Source of the DNA: JAAXHH01 sp965225915
Lineage (GTDB): Bacteria > JAAXHH01
NCBI GenBank assembly: GCA_965225915.1
Contig: OZ245326.1
Span: 744,001-808,000, forward strand
Length of the DNA: 64,000 nt
Direction: 5' to 3'
Both the position numbers and the translations under genes were made by a program. This document shows, one piece after another, positions 17,546 to 25,981 of the stretch. The notes under the pieces are model-generated. The model had not been told where the DNA came from and ran no database searches. It worked only from the letters and a program-made list of their open reading frames with translations. Within the stretch, counting starts at the first letter, position 1. Each line of letters begins with the position of its first letter.

Positions 17546-18517
17546 TTGTACGACGCAATCATCATCGGGGCCGGACCGGCGGGACTGGCCGCCGCATATG
17601 CTGCCCAGCAGGCTGGACTGCAGTACCTGGTCGTAGAACGCCAGTGCATCGTCCACACCATCTACCAGTTTCCTACGGGCCTGATTTTCTACTCGACCCC
17701 GGAACTCATCTCCCTGGGCGACGTGCCCATGATCATCCAGGGGCTCAAGCCGACCCGTGAAGAGGCCCTGAACTACTACCTGAAATTCGTCGAGACCAGG
17801 GGACTCAAGGTAAACACCTACGAGGAAGTCCTCAGCATCTCCGGACAGGACGAGGATTTCGAGATCCGTACCGTTTCGCAGCGGCAGGGCGACCAGTGTT
17901 ACCAGACGCGTAAGGTCGTCCTCGCCACCGGCGGCTTCGACAGCGCGAACCGAATTGGCGTGCCCGGCGAGGAACTGCCCAAGGTTTTTCACTACTTCAA
18001 GGAAGCCCATCCCTATTTCGACCGGGACGTCCTCGTCGTGGGCGGCAAGAGCTCGGCCGTGGAAACGGCCCTGACCCTGTACCGCGCCGGCGCCCGGGTG
18101 ACCATGTCCTACCGACGCAGCGAGTTCAAAGGCATCAAGTACTGGGTCCTTCCCGACCTGGAAAACCGAATCAGCGAAGGATCGATCGCGGCCATCATGG
18201 ATTCCACAATCAAGGAAATCCGGCAGACGGAAGTCGTCCTGGACGTGGTGGGTACGGACCGGGTGATCCCGAACGACTTCGTTTTCTGCATGACGGGCCA
18301 CGGACCCGACGTGCCCTTCCTCAACGGCACGGGCGTCGAGGTCATGCCCGAGACCAATACTCCGGTCCACGATACACACACCTTCGAATCCAACGTGCCC
18401 GGCATCTACGTCATCGGCGTCATCACCGCCGGGAACGTGAGCAGCGACACCTTCATCGAGAACAGCCGCTTGCATGGACCGAAGGTTGTAGAGCATATTG
18501 TTAAAAACGGTTCATAG
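17546..18517 (+). CDS. ypdA: YpdA-family FAD/NADPH pyridine nucleotide-disulfide-type oxidoreductase
   Basis: 323 aa, with FAD motif GAGPAGL at about residues 8-14 and a second Rossmann motif VVGGKSSAVE near 162-171. The body matches YpdA/bacillithiol-disulfide reductase-like proteins in length and in the LPKVFHYFKEAHPYF and NVPGIYVIGVI segments. Start is TTG at 17546, set by GGAGG at 17537-17541; ATG-only gene calls would misplace it. The cysteine reported as essential in Bacillus/Staphylococcus YpdA (residue 14, after GGGP or GAGP) is Ala here (GAGPAGL), so the activity may differ. The gene begins 13 bases after the ABC-F gene. A bacilliredoxin lies at 2439. Confidence 0.82.
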   Translation: MYDAIIIGAGPAGLAAAYAAQQAGLQYLVVERQCIVHTIYQFPTGLIFYSTPELISLGDVPMIIQGLKPTREEALNYYLKFVETRGLKVNTYEEVLSISGQDEDFEIRTVSQRQGDQCYQTRKVVLATGGFDSANRIGVPGEELPKVFHYFKEAHPYFDRDVLVVGGKSSAVETALTLYRAGARVTMSYRRSEFKGIKYWVLPDLENRISEGSIAAIMDSTIKEIRQTEVVLDVVGTDRVIPNDFVFCMTGHGPDVPFLNGTGVEVMPETNTPVHDTHTFESNVPGIYVIGVITAGNVSSDTFIENSRLHGPKVVEHIVKNGS

Positions 18518-18603
18518 CACATGCAACACCTAATGACATACTTGGAGATCCATCACCTGAACAACATCTTGAATCCTCATCCCAACCTCTCAAAGGTAAA
18601 CCT

Positions 18604-19107
18604 ATGAGCGAATACGCGTCCTCTTCCGCTCCTCTCGTCGGCGTAGTCATGGGCAGCAAGTCGGACTGGGATACCATGAGCCACGTCAAGGAGGTACTCG
18701 AGCAATTCGAGGTACCCCATGAATGCCGGATAGTCTCGGCCCACAGGACGCCCCTCTGGCTGGCCAAATACGCGGCCGAGGCCGAGGGACGGGGACTCGA
18801 AGTCATCATCGCGGGCGCCGGCGGCGCGGCCCACCTGCCTGGCATGATGGCGGCCCAGACCCTGCTGCCCGTCCTTGGCGTGCCCGTGGAAAGCAAGGCG
18901 CTCAAGGGTATGGACTCCCTGCTGTCCATCGTCCAGATGCCCCGCGGTATCCCCGTAGGCACCCTGGCTATCGGCCAGTCCGGTGCCGTGAACGCGGCCC
19001 TGCTCGCCGTGGCCATACTGGCCAACTCGCGACCGGATCTCAGGGAAAAACTAAGGCAGTTTCGTGAGGACCAGACCGGCACGGTCATGCAGGATAAACT
19101 GCCATGA
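18604..19107 (+). CDS. purE: 5-(carboxyamino)imidazole ribonucleotide mutase PurE
   Basis: 167 aa, the length of class I PurE. It has GSKSDWDTM near residues 17-25, SAHRTP near 44, IIAGAGGAAHLPGMMA near 75-90 and GIPVGTLAIG near 117, with the active-site His in AHRTP. It rearranges N5-CAIR to CAIR in de novo purine synthesis and works with PurK downstream. The purK start overlaps the purE stop by four bases (ATGA), so the pair is translationally coupled. Confidence 0.97.
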   Translation: MSEYASSSAPLVGVVMGSKSDWDTMSHVKEVLEQFEVPHECRIVSAHRTPLWLAKYAAEAEGRGLEVIIAGAGGAAHLPGMMAAQTLLPVLGVPVESKALKGMDSLLSIVQMPRGIPVGTLAIGQSGAVNAALLAVAILANSRPDLREKLRQFREDQTGTVMQDKLP

Positions 19108-20294
19108 GCAACACGAGCGATACGAACGAACATAGTGACGTGCTTGACATGAGCAGTATGACCGGCCCCGTACTTCCTGGCTCGACCATCGGCATCCTGG
19201 GCAGCGGCCAACTCGGCCGCATGATCGCCATCGCCGCGCGGCGCATGGGCTACCGCGTCCACACACTTTCACCAGAGGTTGACTCGCCCACTGGGCAGAT
19301 CTCCGACCGCGAAGTCGTGGCCGCCTACGACGACGTAGAGGCCGTAAAGCGCTTTGCTGAAGACGTGGACGTCATCACCCTCGAGTTCGAAAACATATCC
19401 GCCGCCTGTGTCGACGCCGCTTCGCCCATCGTGCCGGTACGACCGAAAGGAAGCGTGCTCCACACGACCCAGAACCGCCTGCGAGAGAAGACCTTCTTAG
19501 CTGAAAAAGGCTTCCCCGTCGCACCCTTCCGCCACGTCAAGTCAAGGGAGGAACTCGCAGCCGCTGTCGAGGAAATCGGCACGCCCGCCGTGCTCAAGAC
19601 TGCCGGATTCGGCTACGACGGCCAGGGGCAGGTACGGATCGACGAGAAAGAAGAAGTCGACCGCGCATGGACGTCATTGGCGGGACAGGAAGCTGTCCTC
19701 GAAGCGTTCATTGATTTTCAATTTGAACTGTCCGTTGTGGCCGCACGAGGGTCAACAGGCGAATTCGCCCATTACAGAACGGTCGAGAACAAGCACAGTA
19801 ACCACATCCTCGACATCACGACCGCCCCGGCCGACGTATCCGGCGCGGTGAACGTCACCGCCGTGAATCTGACGAGAAGGATATTCGAAGCGCTCGAATT
19901 AGTCGGAGTCGCCTGTGTCGAGTATTTCCTCGACCGCGATGGAAACCTCATCATCAACGAGATCGCTCCCCGGGTCCACAACTCGGGTCACTTCACCTTC
20001 GACGCCTGCGTCACCAGTCAGTTCGAACAGCACGTTCGCGCCGTGTGCGGACTCCCGCTCGGCTCAACCGGACAACTGCGACCCGCAGCCATGGCCAACC
20101 TGCTGGGAGATCTGTGGGAAACCGGAGAACCCAACTGGGCTGCGGCCCTGTCCATACCGGAGGTCATGCTTCACCTCTACGGGAAGCAGGAGCCCCGGTC
20201 GGGACGAAAGATGGGGCATCTTACTGCTATGGCCGATACGCGGGAGCAGGCGGTGGAGAGAGTGGTTGAGGCGAGACGAGGGTTGGGGGGGTGA
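19104..20294 (+). CDS. purK: 5-(carboxyamino)imidazole ribonucleotide synthase PurK
   Basis: 396 aa ATP-grasp enzyme. The first domain has TIGILGSGQLGRMIAIAARRMGY (Rossmann-like), the ATP-binding part includes LKTAGFGYDGQGQ near 165, and the metal-binding end is EYFLDRDGNLIINEIAPRVHNSGH near 275. It makes N5-CAIR from AIR, ATP and bicarbonate, feeding PurE. The gene carries a 25-residue N-terminal extension (MSNTSDTNEHSDVLDMSS...) before the usual start and overlaps purE by four bases. The GC content drops sharply after its stop. Confidence 0.96.
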   Translation: MSNTSDTNEHSDVLDMSSMTGPVLPGSTIGILGSGQLGRMIAIAARRMGYRVHTLSPEVDSPTGQISDREVVAAYDDVEAVKRFAEDVDVITLEFENISAACVDAASPIVPVRPKGSVLHTTQNRLREKTFLAEKGFPVAPFRHVKSREELAAAVEEIGTPAVLKTAGFGYDGQGQVRIDEKEEVDRAWTSLAGQEAVLEAFIDFQFELSVVAARGSTGEFAHYRTVENKHSNHILDITTAPADVSGAVNVTAVNLTRRIFEALELVGVACVEYFLDRDGNLIINEIAPRVHNSGHFTFDACVTSQFEQHVRAVCGLPLGSTGQLRPAAMANLLGDLWETGEPNWAAALSIPEVMLHLYGKQEPRSGRKMGHLTAMADTREQAVERVVEARRGLGG

Positions 20295-20362
20295 AAACCC
20301 CATATATAGCTGGTAAAGATGCTATGTGCAGATCGAGTTCCTGATCTCTGATGGAACGAATT

Positions 20363-21700
20363 TTATGATTTACTAAAAAAACGACCTTGCTCTGTGGATT
20401 TCCACTGATAGCGAACCGGTCTTTGTAACTTCTTAAGTTTTTCATCCTGAACAGCTTGTTTGAGCCAGACATTCAATTGGGTCTTTTGAAGGTCCAATAA
20501 ATCCAACAGTTGTTTAGGAGTTTTGGGATCATCTTTGCAAAGGACTTTTACACTTAGAATAAATAGTTCATAACCTCCTTCCGCACCAATCTGCGATGGC
20601 GCTCTTGCATCGGGATCGGTACCATCACAGAGTGCCCCTGAAACATCCTGTGTTTCTTGTTGTGATGGTTCTTTCTCTAGTTCATTTGATTGTTCTGCCT
20701 GGTATCCACTACAGTGGTCTTCACCTTCACCTATCGCCAGCTGAGTCATACTTTCATTTGGCCTGGCAACAGAAGAACTGGTTGATATCAGAATTCTTGG
20801 ATCAACATCATCGACGTTCGCCGGCGCCCACTTCCCTCCATCGCTGACAATCTCTGCATTTCCTGCGTTTTTATCGGTGGTCCGTTTTACCCAGAGCGGC
20901 ACCCAATTCTTCTTGAGATTTCTCATTGCACCGTCCCATGTACCGCCTTTTTTTTTGTCTGAGTGAACGACTAGGGCTGCGTCAGAAAGGCAGTAGATAT
21001 ACTTGTTACGCTCCATGGCATTGCCAACATTGAACCGAACTTCTGGGTAAAAGGAAGAAACCAGAGCAAGTCTTTCTTCAATTAGGTAATTACGATACTT
21101 TTTACTCGAGCTGGCTCTCATAAGGTTTTCGGAAAGAACTCCAATCACGTTTCCGTTGTTTTCGAGAGCTCCTAGCATTGCGGATTCATCAACACCCCTG
21201 GCACCTCCGGAAACCACTGAAATACCATTTTCAGCAGCCAATGAACCAATACTACGGCTGTAGGCCAGGTCTTCCTCCACCGCGTTACGAGAGCCAATGA
21301 CAGCCAACCCTCCATCTCTCAGCAGGGCTTTGTTACCACAACCAAACACAACAATTGGAGAAGTGGTTCCCAGACGTTTTTTGAATCGTTTGGGATAATG
21401 CGATCTTGTCAATATCCATAGACCTGCGCGAGTCCATTTCTCCATGGCCAACGCTAGAGCCGTGCCTCGACGCATAAGCCCTTCAAGACGCTCAAGAGTA
21501 ATTGATCTATCAGACCACTCCTTCAGGTGCTCATGGATGTTCCCGGTCTCCAAATCCCAAGGATACAACTCTCGCTTCCTGAGCCAACCTGCAAAACGCT
21601 CCCATTCACTAATCGTCAGTGGTTTAACCCTAGCTTTACTTTCAACCGAAAAGTGAGCGGTTAACAAAAGGATAGCCTGTGTTTTATGTAATTCTGACAT
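20363..21700 (-). CDS. DprA/Smf-like protein with C-terminal winged helix
   Basis: 445 aa. Residues about 120-290 form the DprA Rossmann-like domain: GGLAVIGSRNAVEEDLAYS, then GISVVSGGARGVDESAMLGA, and LIEERLALVSSFYPE. The C-terminus (PKTPKQLLDLLDLQKTQLNVWLKQAV...) is a winged-helix domain like that at the end of DprA. DprA loads RecA onto incoming single-stranded DNA in competence, and DprA-like proteins are also found in defence contexts. Here it begins directly after the stop of the phosphoribosyltransferase reading frame (TAA then ATG, no gap), so they are translationally coupled. GC is lower than in neighbours, suggesting horizontal transfer. Confidence 0.8.
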   Translation of the reverse strand: MSELHKTQAILLLTAHFSVESKARVKPLTISEWERFAGWLRKRELYPWDLETGNIHEHLKEWSDRSITLERLEGLMRRGTALALAMEKWTRAGLWILTRSHYPKRFKKRLGTTSPIVVFGCGNKALLRDGGLAVIGSRNAVEEDLAYSRSIGSLAAENGISVVSGGARGVDESAMLGALENNGNVIGVLSENLMRASSSKKYRNYLIEERLALVSSFYPEVRFNVGNAMERNKYIYCLSDAALVVHSDKKKGGTWDGAMRNLKKNWVPLWVKRTTDKNAGNAEIVSDGGKWAPANVDDVDPRILISTSSSVARPNESMTQLAIGEGEDHCSGYQAEQSNELEKEPSQQETQDVSGALCDGTDPDARAPSQIGAEGGYELFILSVKVLCKDDPKTPKQLLDLLDLQKTQLNVWLKQAVQDEKLKKLQRPVRYQWKSTEQGRFFSKS

Positions 21701-22666
21701 TTAATCCCCTGCACCCGCTGAAGCCAACGCCACGGGAAAAACCGGCCCGCTTCCAACCTGACGCAACAAAGCGGCAAGTACCGTCATCGTCCAACCGGAA
21801 TCAATTACATCATCCACAAGTAGCACAGGTTTGTCCAGCATTTGATCCGAAATCCTGAACACGCCATCCAGGTTTTTGCATTGATGGAATCGATTATGCT
21901 GATTCCTCTGAGGCTCGTTATCTATAATCTTGAGTATGGCATTCACAAATGGCAACTTTAATTGCTTTGCGAGTTTTTCTGCAAATCCTGGAACCAATGC
22001 CGGTCGGCCAATTGATGGCACGCAAGTTACCCATTCAGGCATGGGGTCGGGTTGCCATCGCCGCTCAATCATCTCTGCCAAAGCAGCTACCAACTCATCT
22101 CGAAAAACACCTTTCTTCTTGTCAGCAGCAACTAATCGACCCCAGCCCGCATCTCCCCAGCGCGACAATATCCGTCCCTCTGATGCCCGTAAGTCATGAT
22201 GTAGATTGCCTTGAAAGCCATATATGGGAAATGCGTAGGGAGCCACCTGCTTCTTTGTCTCAAATGGCATCTCACCCTGCTTTAGAAATCGAGTTGCCTC
22301 TACGATAAGTAAGTGTTCCAAATCGTTATCTAATACCTGCTCTCCCACACAAACGGCACAGCGCCCGCATTTTTCGTTTTCCGGATCATCGAGTGCGTTT
22401 CTCAAATAGGACATCAGGCAGACTTCCGTATCGATGTAATCCTGGATCTCTTGCCACTCTGTTTCTCTTTGCGAAGTCAAACGTTCAATCCTTGCGTGAT
22501 CCATCCGGTATGGTACCGCGGTCCGGCGCCACCTATTGCCTTCTCTTAAAACGGGAGATGGGTTTTCAACACTAAGAATCTTTAGTACTTTTTCTATTTG
22601 ACCGCTCCTTAAATTTAGATGCTGCTGCAGCTGCGGTATAGAAAGATCCTCGTGGTCAGTCAACAC
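21701..22666 (-). CDS. C-terminal half of RecQ-phosphoribosyltransferase protein (after an in-frame amber)
   Basis: 321 aa reading frame. It starts with a winged-helix-like region (SIPQLQQHLNLRSGQIEKVLK), then a four-cysteine zinc site (Cys in VCLMSYLRN and in KCGRCAVC), then a type I phosphoribosyltransferase domain ending in PVLLVDDVIDSGWTM, the PRPP loop. In related proteins this follows a RecQ helicase core in one chain. The frame runs on from the upstream RecQ part with a single TAG (22691-22693) between them. The GTG at 22666 would be its own start but has no ribosome site. It abuts the DprA-like gene with no gap. Confidence 0.78.
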   Translation of the reverse strand: MLTDHEDLSIPQLQQHLNLRSGQIEKVLKILSVENPSPVLREGNRWRRTAVPYRMDHARIERLTSQRETEWQEIQDYIDTEVCLMSYLRNALDDPENEKCGRCAVCVGEQVLDNDLEHLLIVEATRFLKQGEMPFETKKQVAPYAFPIYGFQGNLHHDLRASEGRILSRWGDAGWGRLVAADKKKGVFRDELVAALAEMIERRWQPDPMPEWVTCVPSIGRPALVPGFAEKLAKQLKLPFVNAILKIIDNEPQRNQHNRFHQCKNLDGVFRISDQMLDKPVLLVDDVIDSGWTMTVLAALLRQVGSGPVFPVALASAGAGD

Positions 22667-22690
22667 ATCCAGGAGGTTGATAACGTGTTC

Positions 22691-23797
22691 CTAGTCCGGA
22701 AATGCACTGGTACGGAAATACTCATGAATATCTTCATCCTCTAAACCTGCCAGCAACACGCCGTAAGCTGTGTTAATCGCCCTGCCTGCACGGCCAACCT
22801 GTTGATAATATGCAACTACAGAACCAGGGGCCTGGTAGTGTATGACAAAGCCGACATCCGGCTTATCGTAACCCATACCTAAAGCCGGCGTAGCCACCAG
22901 AGCCTTTATCTCATTACTCTGCAAACGATCTTCGAGATATTGACGGTACAGGTTGCTATCCTCGAAGCCATCCTGTTTAACATTGGCATAATAGGCGTAT
23001 GCATCTATCCCTTGTTGCAACAGCCATGCAGCAACCTGTTCCGCATCCCGTACGGTCAGCACATAGACGATTCCTGTACCGGGCAGCATTGGAATATGTC
23101 GCGCCAGCCAAGCCAACCGAGACGCTTGATCTGGCAAACGCAGTGTCTGCAATTCAAGGCTATCCCTAACTAGAGAACCTCGCTGAATTTCGATGTCTCC
23201 GAGAAGTATCTTTACGTCCTCTATTACCCTGTTGTTGGCTGTAGCAGTTGTACCAAGAACCGGCATATTCGACGGCATTTGTCGTAACACATTTACCAGT
23301 CGTTGATAGTCGGGGCGAAAATCGTGGCCCCAATCAGAAATGCAGTGTATTTCATCAACGACGAACAGTCCAACGCGATCAGCCACGGGTGTCAGCACTT
23401 CTTCAACAAATGCCTCGTTTGAGAGCCGTTCGGGAGAGATTAGAATAGCATCGACACGATCGGCCAGCATAGCTCGCCTGATCTCCGGCCAATCATCTTG
23501 GTTCGTGGAGTTTATCGTTTCTGCCCGGATACCCAGACGATTGGCCGCCGCGATCTGATTACGCATTAACGCAAGCAGAGGGGACACAATAACGGTAACT
23601 CCGCTGCCTCGATCACGTAGAATACGCGTGCTTATGAAATAAACCGAACTCTTTCCCCAGCCGGTATACTGTACTACCATCAGCTTTCGTCGGTGGTTTA
23701 CCAATGCGTCTATCGCTTCCCACTGGCCATCGCGAAATCGTACGTTTGGATCATCTACCGCACGTCTCAGCAGGACTTCGGCTTGGTGTTTTTCCAT
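22691..23797 (-). CDS. RecQ-family ATP-dependent DNA helicase core (N-terminal half)
   Basis: About 368 aa with SF2 helicase motifs: Walker A YTGWGKSS near residue 45, VIVSPLLALMRNQ, the DEIH box in FVVDEIHCISDWGHDFRPDY, TTATAN, and QQVGRAGR. These are RecQ hallmarks. It ends at TAG in place of a codon in a protein whose zinc, winged-helix and phosphoribosyltransferase domains follow in the same frame. ATG 23797 (MEKHQ) is preferred; TTG 23809 is an in-frame alternative. The frame probably was a single protein of about 690 aa. GC is low compared with neighbours. Confidence 0.82.
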   Translation of the reverse strand: MEKHQAEVLLRRAVDDPNVRFRDGQWEAIDALVNHRRKLMVVQYTGWGKSSVYFISTRILRDRGSGVTVIVSPLLALMRNQIAAANRLGIRAETINSTNQDDWPEIRRAMLADRVDAILISPERLSNEAFVEEVLTPVADRVGLFVVDEIHCISDWGHDFRPDYQRLVNVLRQMPSNMPVLGTTATANNRVIEDVKILLGDIEIQRGSLVRDSLELQTLRLPDQASRLAWLARHIPMLPGTGIVYVLTVRDAEQVAAWLLQQGIDAYAYYANVKQDGFEDSNLYRQYLEDRLQSNEIKALVATPALGMGYDKPDVGFVIHYQAPGSVVAYYQQVGRAGRAINTAYGVLLAGLEDEDIHEYFRTSAFPD

Positions 23798-24480
23798 AGG
23801 TTGACTCAACTGTCATTGACGGATCTTGTCGCTAGAGTACCCTTATTGAGTTGACTGGATATTTCAATCACGACAGTATTGGAAATGACCGAGTTGTATG
23901 CCTCAGGAAATACATACGGATTAAACAGTCGCAGTAAATTTCAAAATCTTTGACATTAATGCTACATCGTATTCAAATCATCTTCCGCAGCAACTCAACC
24001 ACCTCGTCAAGAAACTCATCCTGGGTTTGGTCTCCTTCGATCTGGTCTGGCCGGTGACCTCCCCACAGCGTCGACAACACCGAAAGCACCACTCGATGGG
24101 ATTAACCAGGCCGCAGTGATTCGAAAGATAGGAGGAATTGGAAGATAGGCAGAGAATGAAGATTCGGAAGAGCCGGAATAACCAGAAGAAGCGAAAGAAA
24201 CTGGTGAATCATCCGCGATGAGAGGCGGTTCTTCCTTGCATGGCTTAATCAGGTATCCTACCCGTTTAGGATCTCGAAATGAATCAACTGTCGTAGTAAA
24301 TATGGGTTTGTCATCTTGACCAGGACAATTAGTTTAAATTCATTCCGTCTTTACGCTAACAGTTCCTTCAGATGTGGTCTTGACTCCGTTCTGGTCGCCG
24401 CGATCGATGTAGTCGATACGGTCCGTCCGATCATCGAGGCGGAGATTACTTGGCTGAATTTGCAGTGAGAGGAGCCCCGA
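23798..24480. other. gene-poor gap at the end of the low-GC island
   Basis: About 680 bases without a convincing complete gene. It contains the possible gene remnant at 23973-24101 and a tiny 21-codon plus-strand frame at 24156-24221 coding a very basic peptide (MKIRKSRNNQKKRKKLVNHP then R). I see no integrase, tRNA or att site. GC rises again at the sulfatase gene. Confidence 0.5.
23973..24101 (-). pseudogene. possible remnant of a minus-strand gene end
   Basis: An open stretch of 42 codons ending in TGA, translating as SHRVVLSVLSTLWGGHRP then DQIEGDQTQDEFLDEVVELL and RKMI. It has protein-like, amphipathic composition but no start with a ribosome site and a stop immediately upstream. It lies ahead of the RecQ gene on the same strand, so it may be the truncated end of another island gene. 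The call is weak. Confidence 0.3.
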
Positions 24481-25941
24481 ATGCCCAAGCAACCCAATAT
24501 CGTCGTCTTGATGTCCGACCAGCAGCGGCTCGACACGGTGAGTTGCTACGGGCTGAACGAGGTGTGCCGGACGCCTCACATCGACGCCCTGGCCGCACGC
24601 GGCGTTCGGTTTGACTCGGCGTTCACCCCGACCGCGATCTGCTCGCCGGCGCGGGCTTCCTTCTACACGGGCCTCTATCCGCACAAACACGGGGTTACGG
24701 CCAACGGTCTGTGCCTGCGCGAGGACGTGCGAGGGGTTAATCACTATCTGGCAGACGCCGGATATCGATGCGGATATGCTGGTAAGTGGCATGTGGATCA
24801 GGAGACCGGTCCGACGGGATATGGATTCACCGGCAAGGATTTCATGGGCTATGCCTTTCCTGGCGGCGGTCTGTTGCCCGGCTTGCAGTTCGGTGCCAAA
24901 CTACGCGGCAACAATCATTACGCCGACTACCTCAAAGATCGCGGCTTCGATCCGCCGCCCAGGGTATCACACCGCTTTGTCGGCACCAATCCCTCGAACC
25001 AGCGGCAGGAGATGTTCGCCTTGCACGAGGGGCCGGTCGAGTCGTGCATCGAGTATTTCGTCGCCGACGAGGCCATTCGCGTGCTCGACGAAGTAGCCAC
25101 CGAAGAGCAGCCCTTCTTCTTGTGGGCCAATTTCTGGGGGCCGCACAGCCCTTCGCTGGTTCCGGAGCCGTACTTTTCCATGTACGATCCAAGGACCATT
25201 CCCGAACACCCGGGGTATGCCGAGACCTTTGAGAAAAAGCCCTATCGCCAGCAGTTAATTGAAAAGCTGTGGGGGTTGGGCGACTATGGTTGGGAGGGAT
25301 TCCAGGAAATCTCCGCGCGCTACTTCGGGCATTGCACGCTCCTCGACGACATGGTGGGACGTGTGGTGACTCACCTGGAAAAACTGGGCGTTCTCGACGA
25401 CACCATCATCGTATATACCTCCGATCACGGAGACTGCCTCGGCGCGCACAAGCTGATCGAGAAGGGCGAGTTCATGTACGACGAGATCTATCGCATTCCC
25501 CTCGTCATCGCCCATCCCAACTGTCACGCTCCTGGCACGGCCTGCGACGAGTTCGTCTACCTGCACGAAATCATGCTCTCGTCACTCGACGCCGCAGGTC
25601 TCGAAGTTCCCTCCGACCTCGACGGGCAGTCTTTTCTCCCGGCCATCGAGGGACGACCGTTTGCGAACGGCCGCGAGGAAGTCTACTGCGTGTTCGACCG
25701 CCATTTTACGGTCGCCAATCAGCGCATGGTCCGCACCCGAACCCACCAGTTTACCTTTAATTCGGGCGATCCCGGTGAGCTCTACGATTTACATCGTGAC
25801 CCTTATCAACTCGACAACGTGTACGGCGATCCAGCTTATGAAACCGTGCGCCAGGACCTGATAGGGCGGATGGATCGCTACATGGAGGAACTGGGCGACC
25901 CGTTACGCGGGTGGTTTGGGCGGATAAAGGGCGCTTATTGA
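24481..25941 (+). CDS. sulfatase / arylsulfatase-type hydrolase
   Basis: 486 aa of the alkaline phosphatase superfamily. MPKQPNIVVLMSDQQ gives a metal-ligand Asp at residue 13, and CSPAR at 54-58 is the Cys-type sulfatase signature whose cysteine is converted to formylglycine by an FGE or anSME maturase. Later, YTSDHGDCLGAH near 315 provides the second metal cluster. No signal peptide is evident, so it is cytoplasmic or exported otherwise. It would desulfate a sulfated sugar or aryl ester. GAGAGGAG before the ATG supports the start. No maturase gene lies nearby. Confidence 0.94.
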   Translation: MPKQPNIVVLMSDQQRLDTVSCYGLNEVCRTPHIDALAARGVRFDSAFTPTAICSPARASFYTGLYPHKHGVTANGLCLREDVRGVNHYLADAGYRCGYAGKWHVDQETGPTGYGFTGKDFMGYAFPGGGLLPGLQFGAKLRGNNHYADYLKDRGFDPPPRVSHRFVGTNPSNQRQEMFALHEGPVESCIEYFVADEAIRVLDEVATEEQPFFLWANFWGPHSPSLVPEPYFSMYDPRTIPEHPGYAETFEKKPYRQQLIEKLWGLGDYGWEGFQEISARYFGHCTLLDDMVGRVVTHLEKLGVLDDTIIVYTSDHGDCLGAHKLIEKGEFMYDEIYRIPLVIAHPNCHAPGTACDEFVYLHEIMLSSLDAAGLEVPSDLDGQSFLPAIEGRPFANGREEVYCVFDRHFTVANQRMVRTRTHQFTFNSGDPGELYDLHRDPYQLDNVYGDPAYETVRQDLIGRMDRYMEELGDPLRGWFGRIKGAY

Positions 25942-25981
25942 CGGAATCTGATAGTCGGGAATCGGTCGAAATCTTTGTGGC

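Noticed and set aside
24156..24221. 21-codon plus-strand frame for a strongly basic peptide
   Set aside because: Too short and without a well-placed ribosome site; the Lys/Arg-rich composition may be chance in AG-rich sequence.
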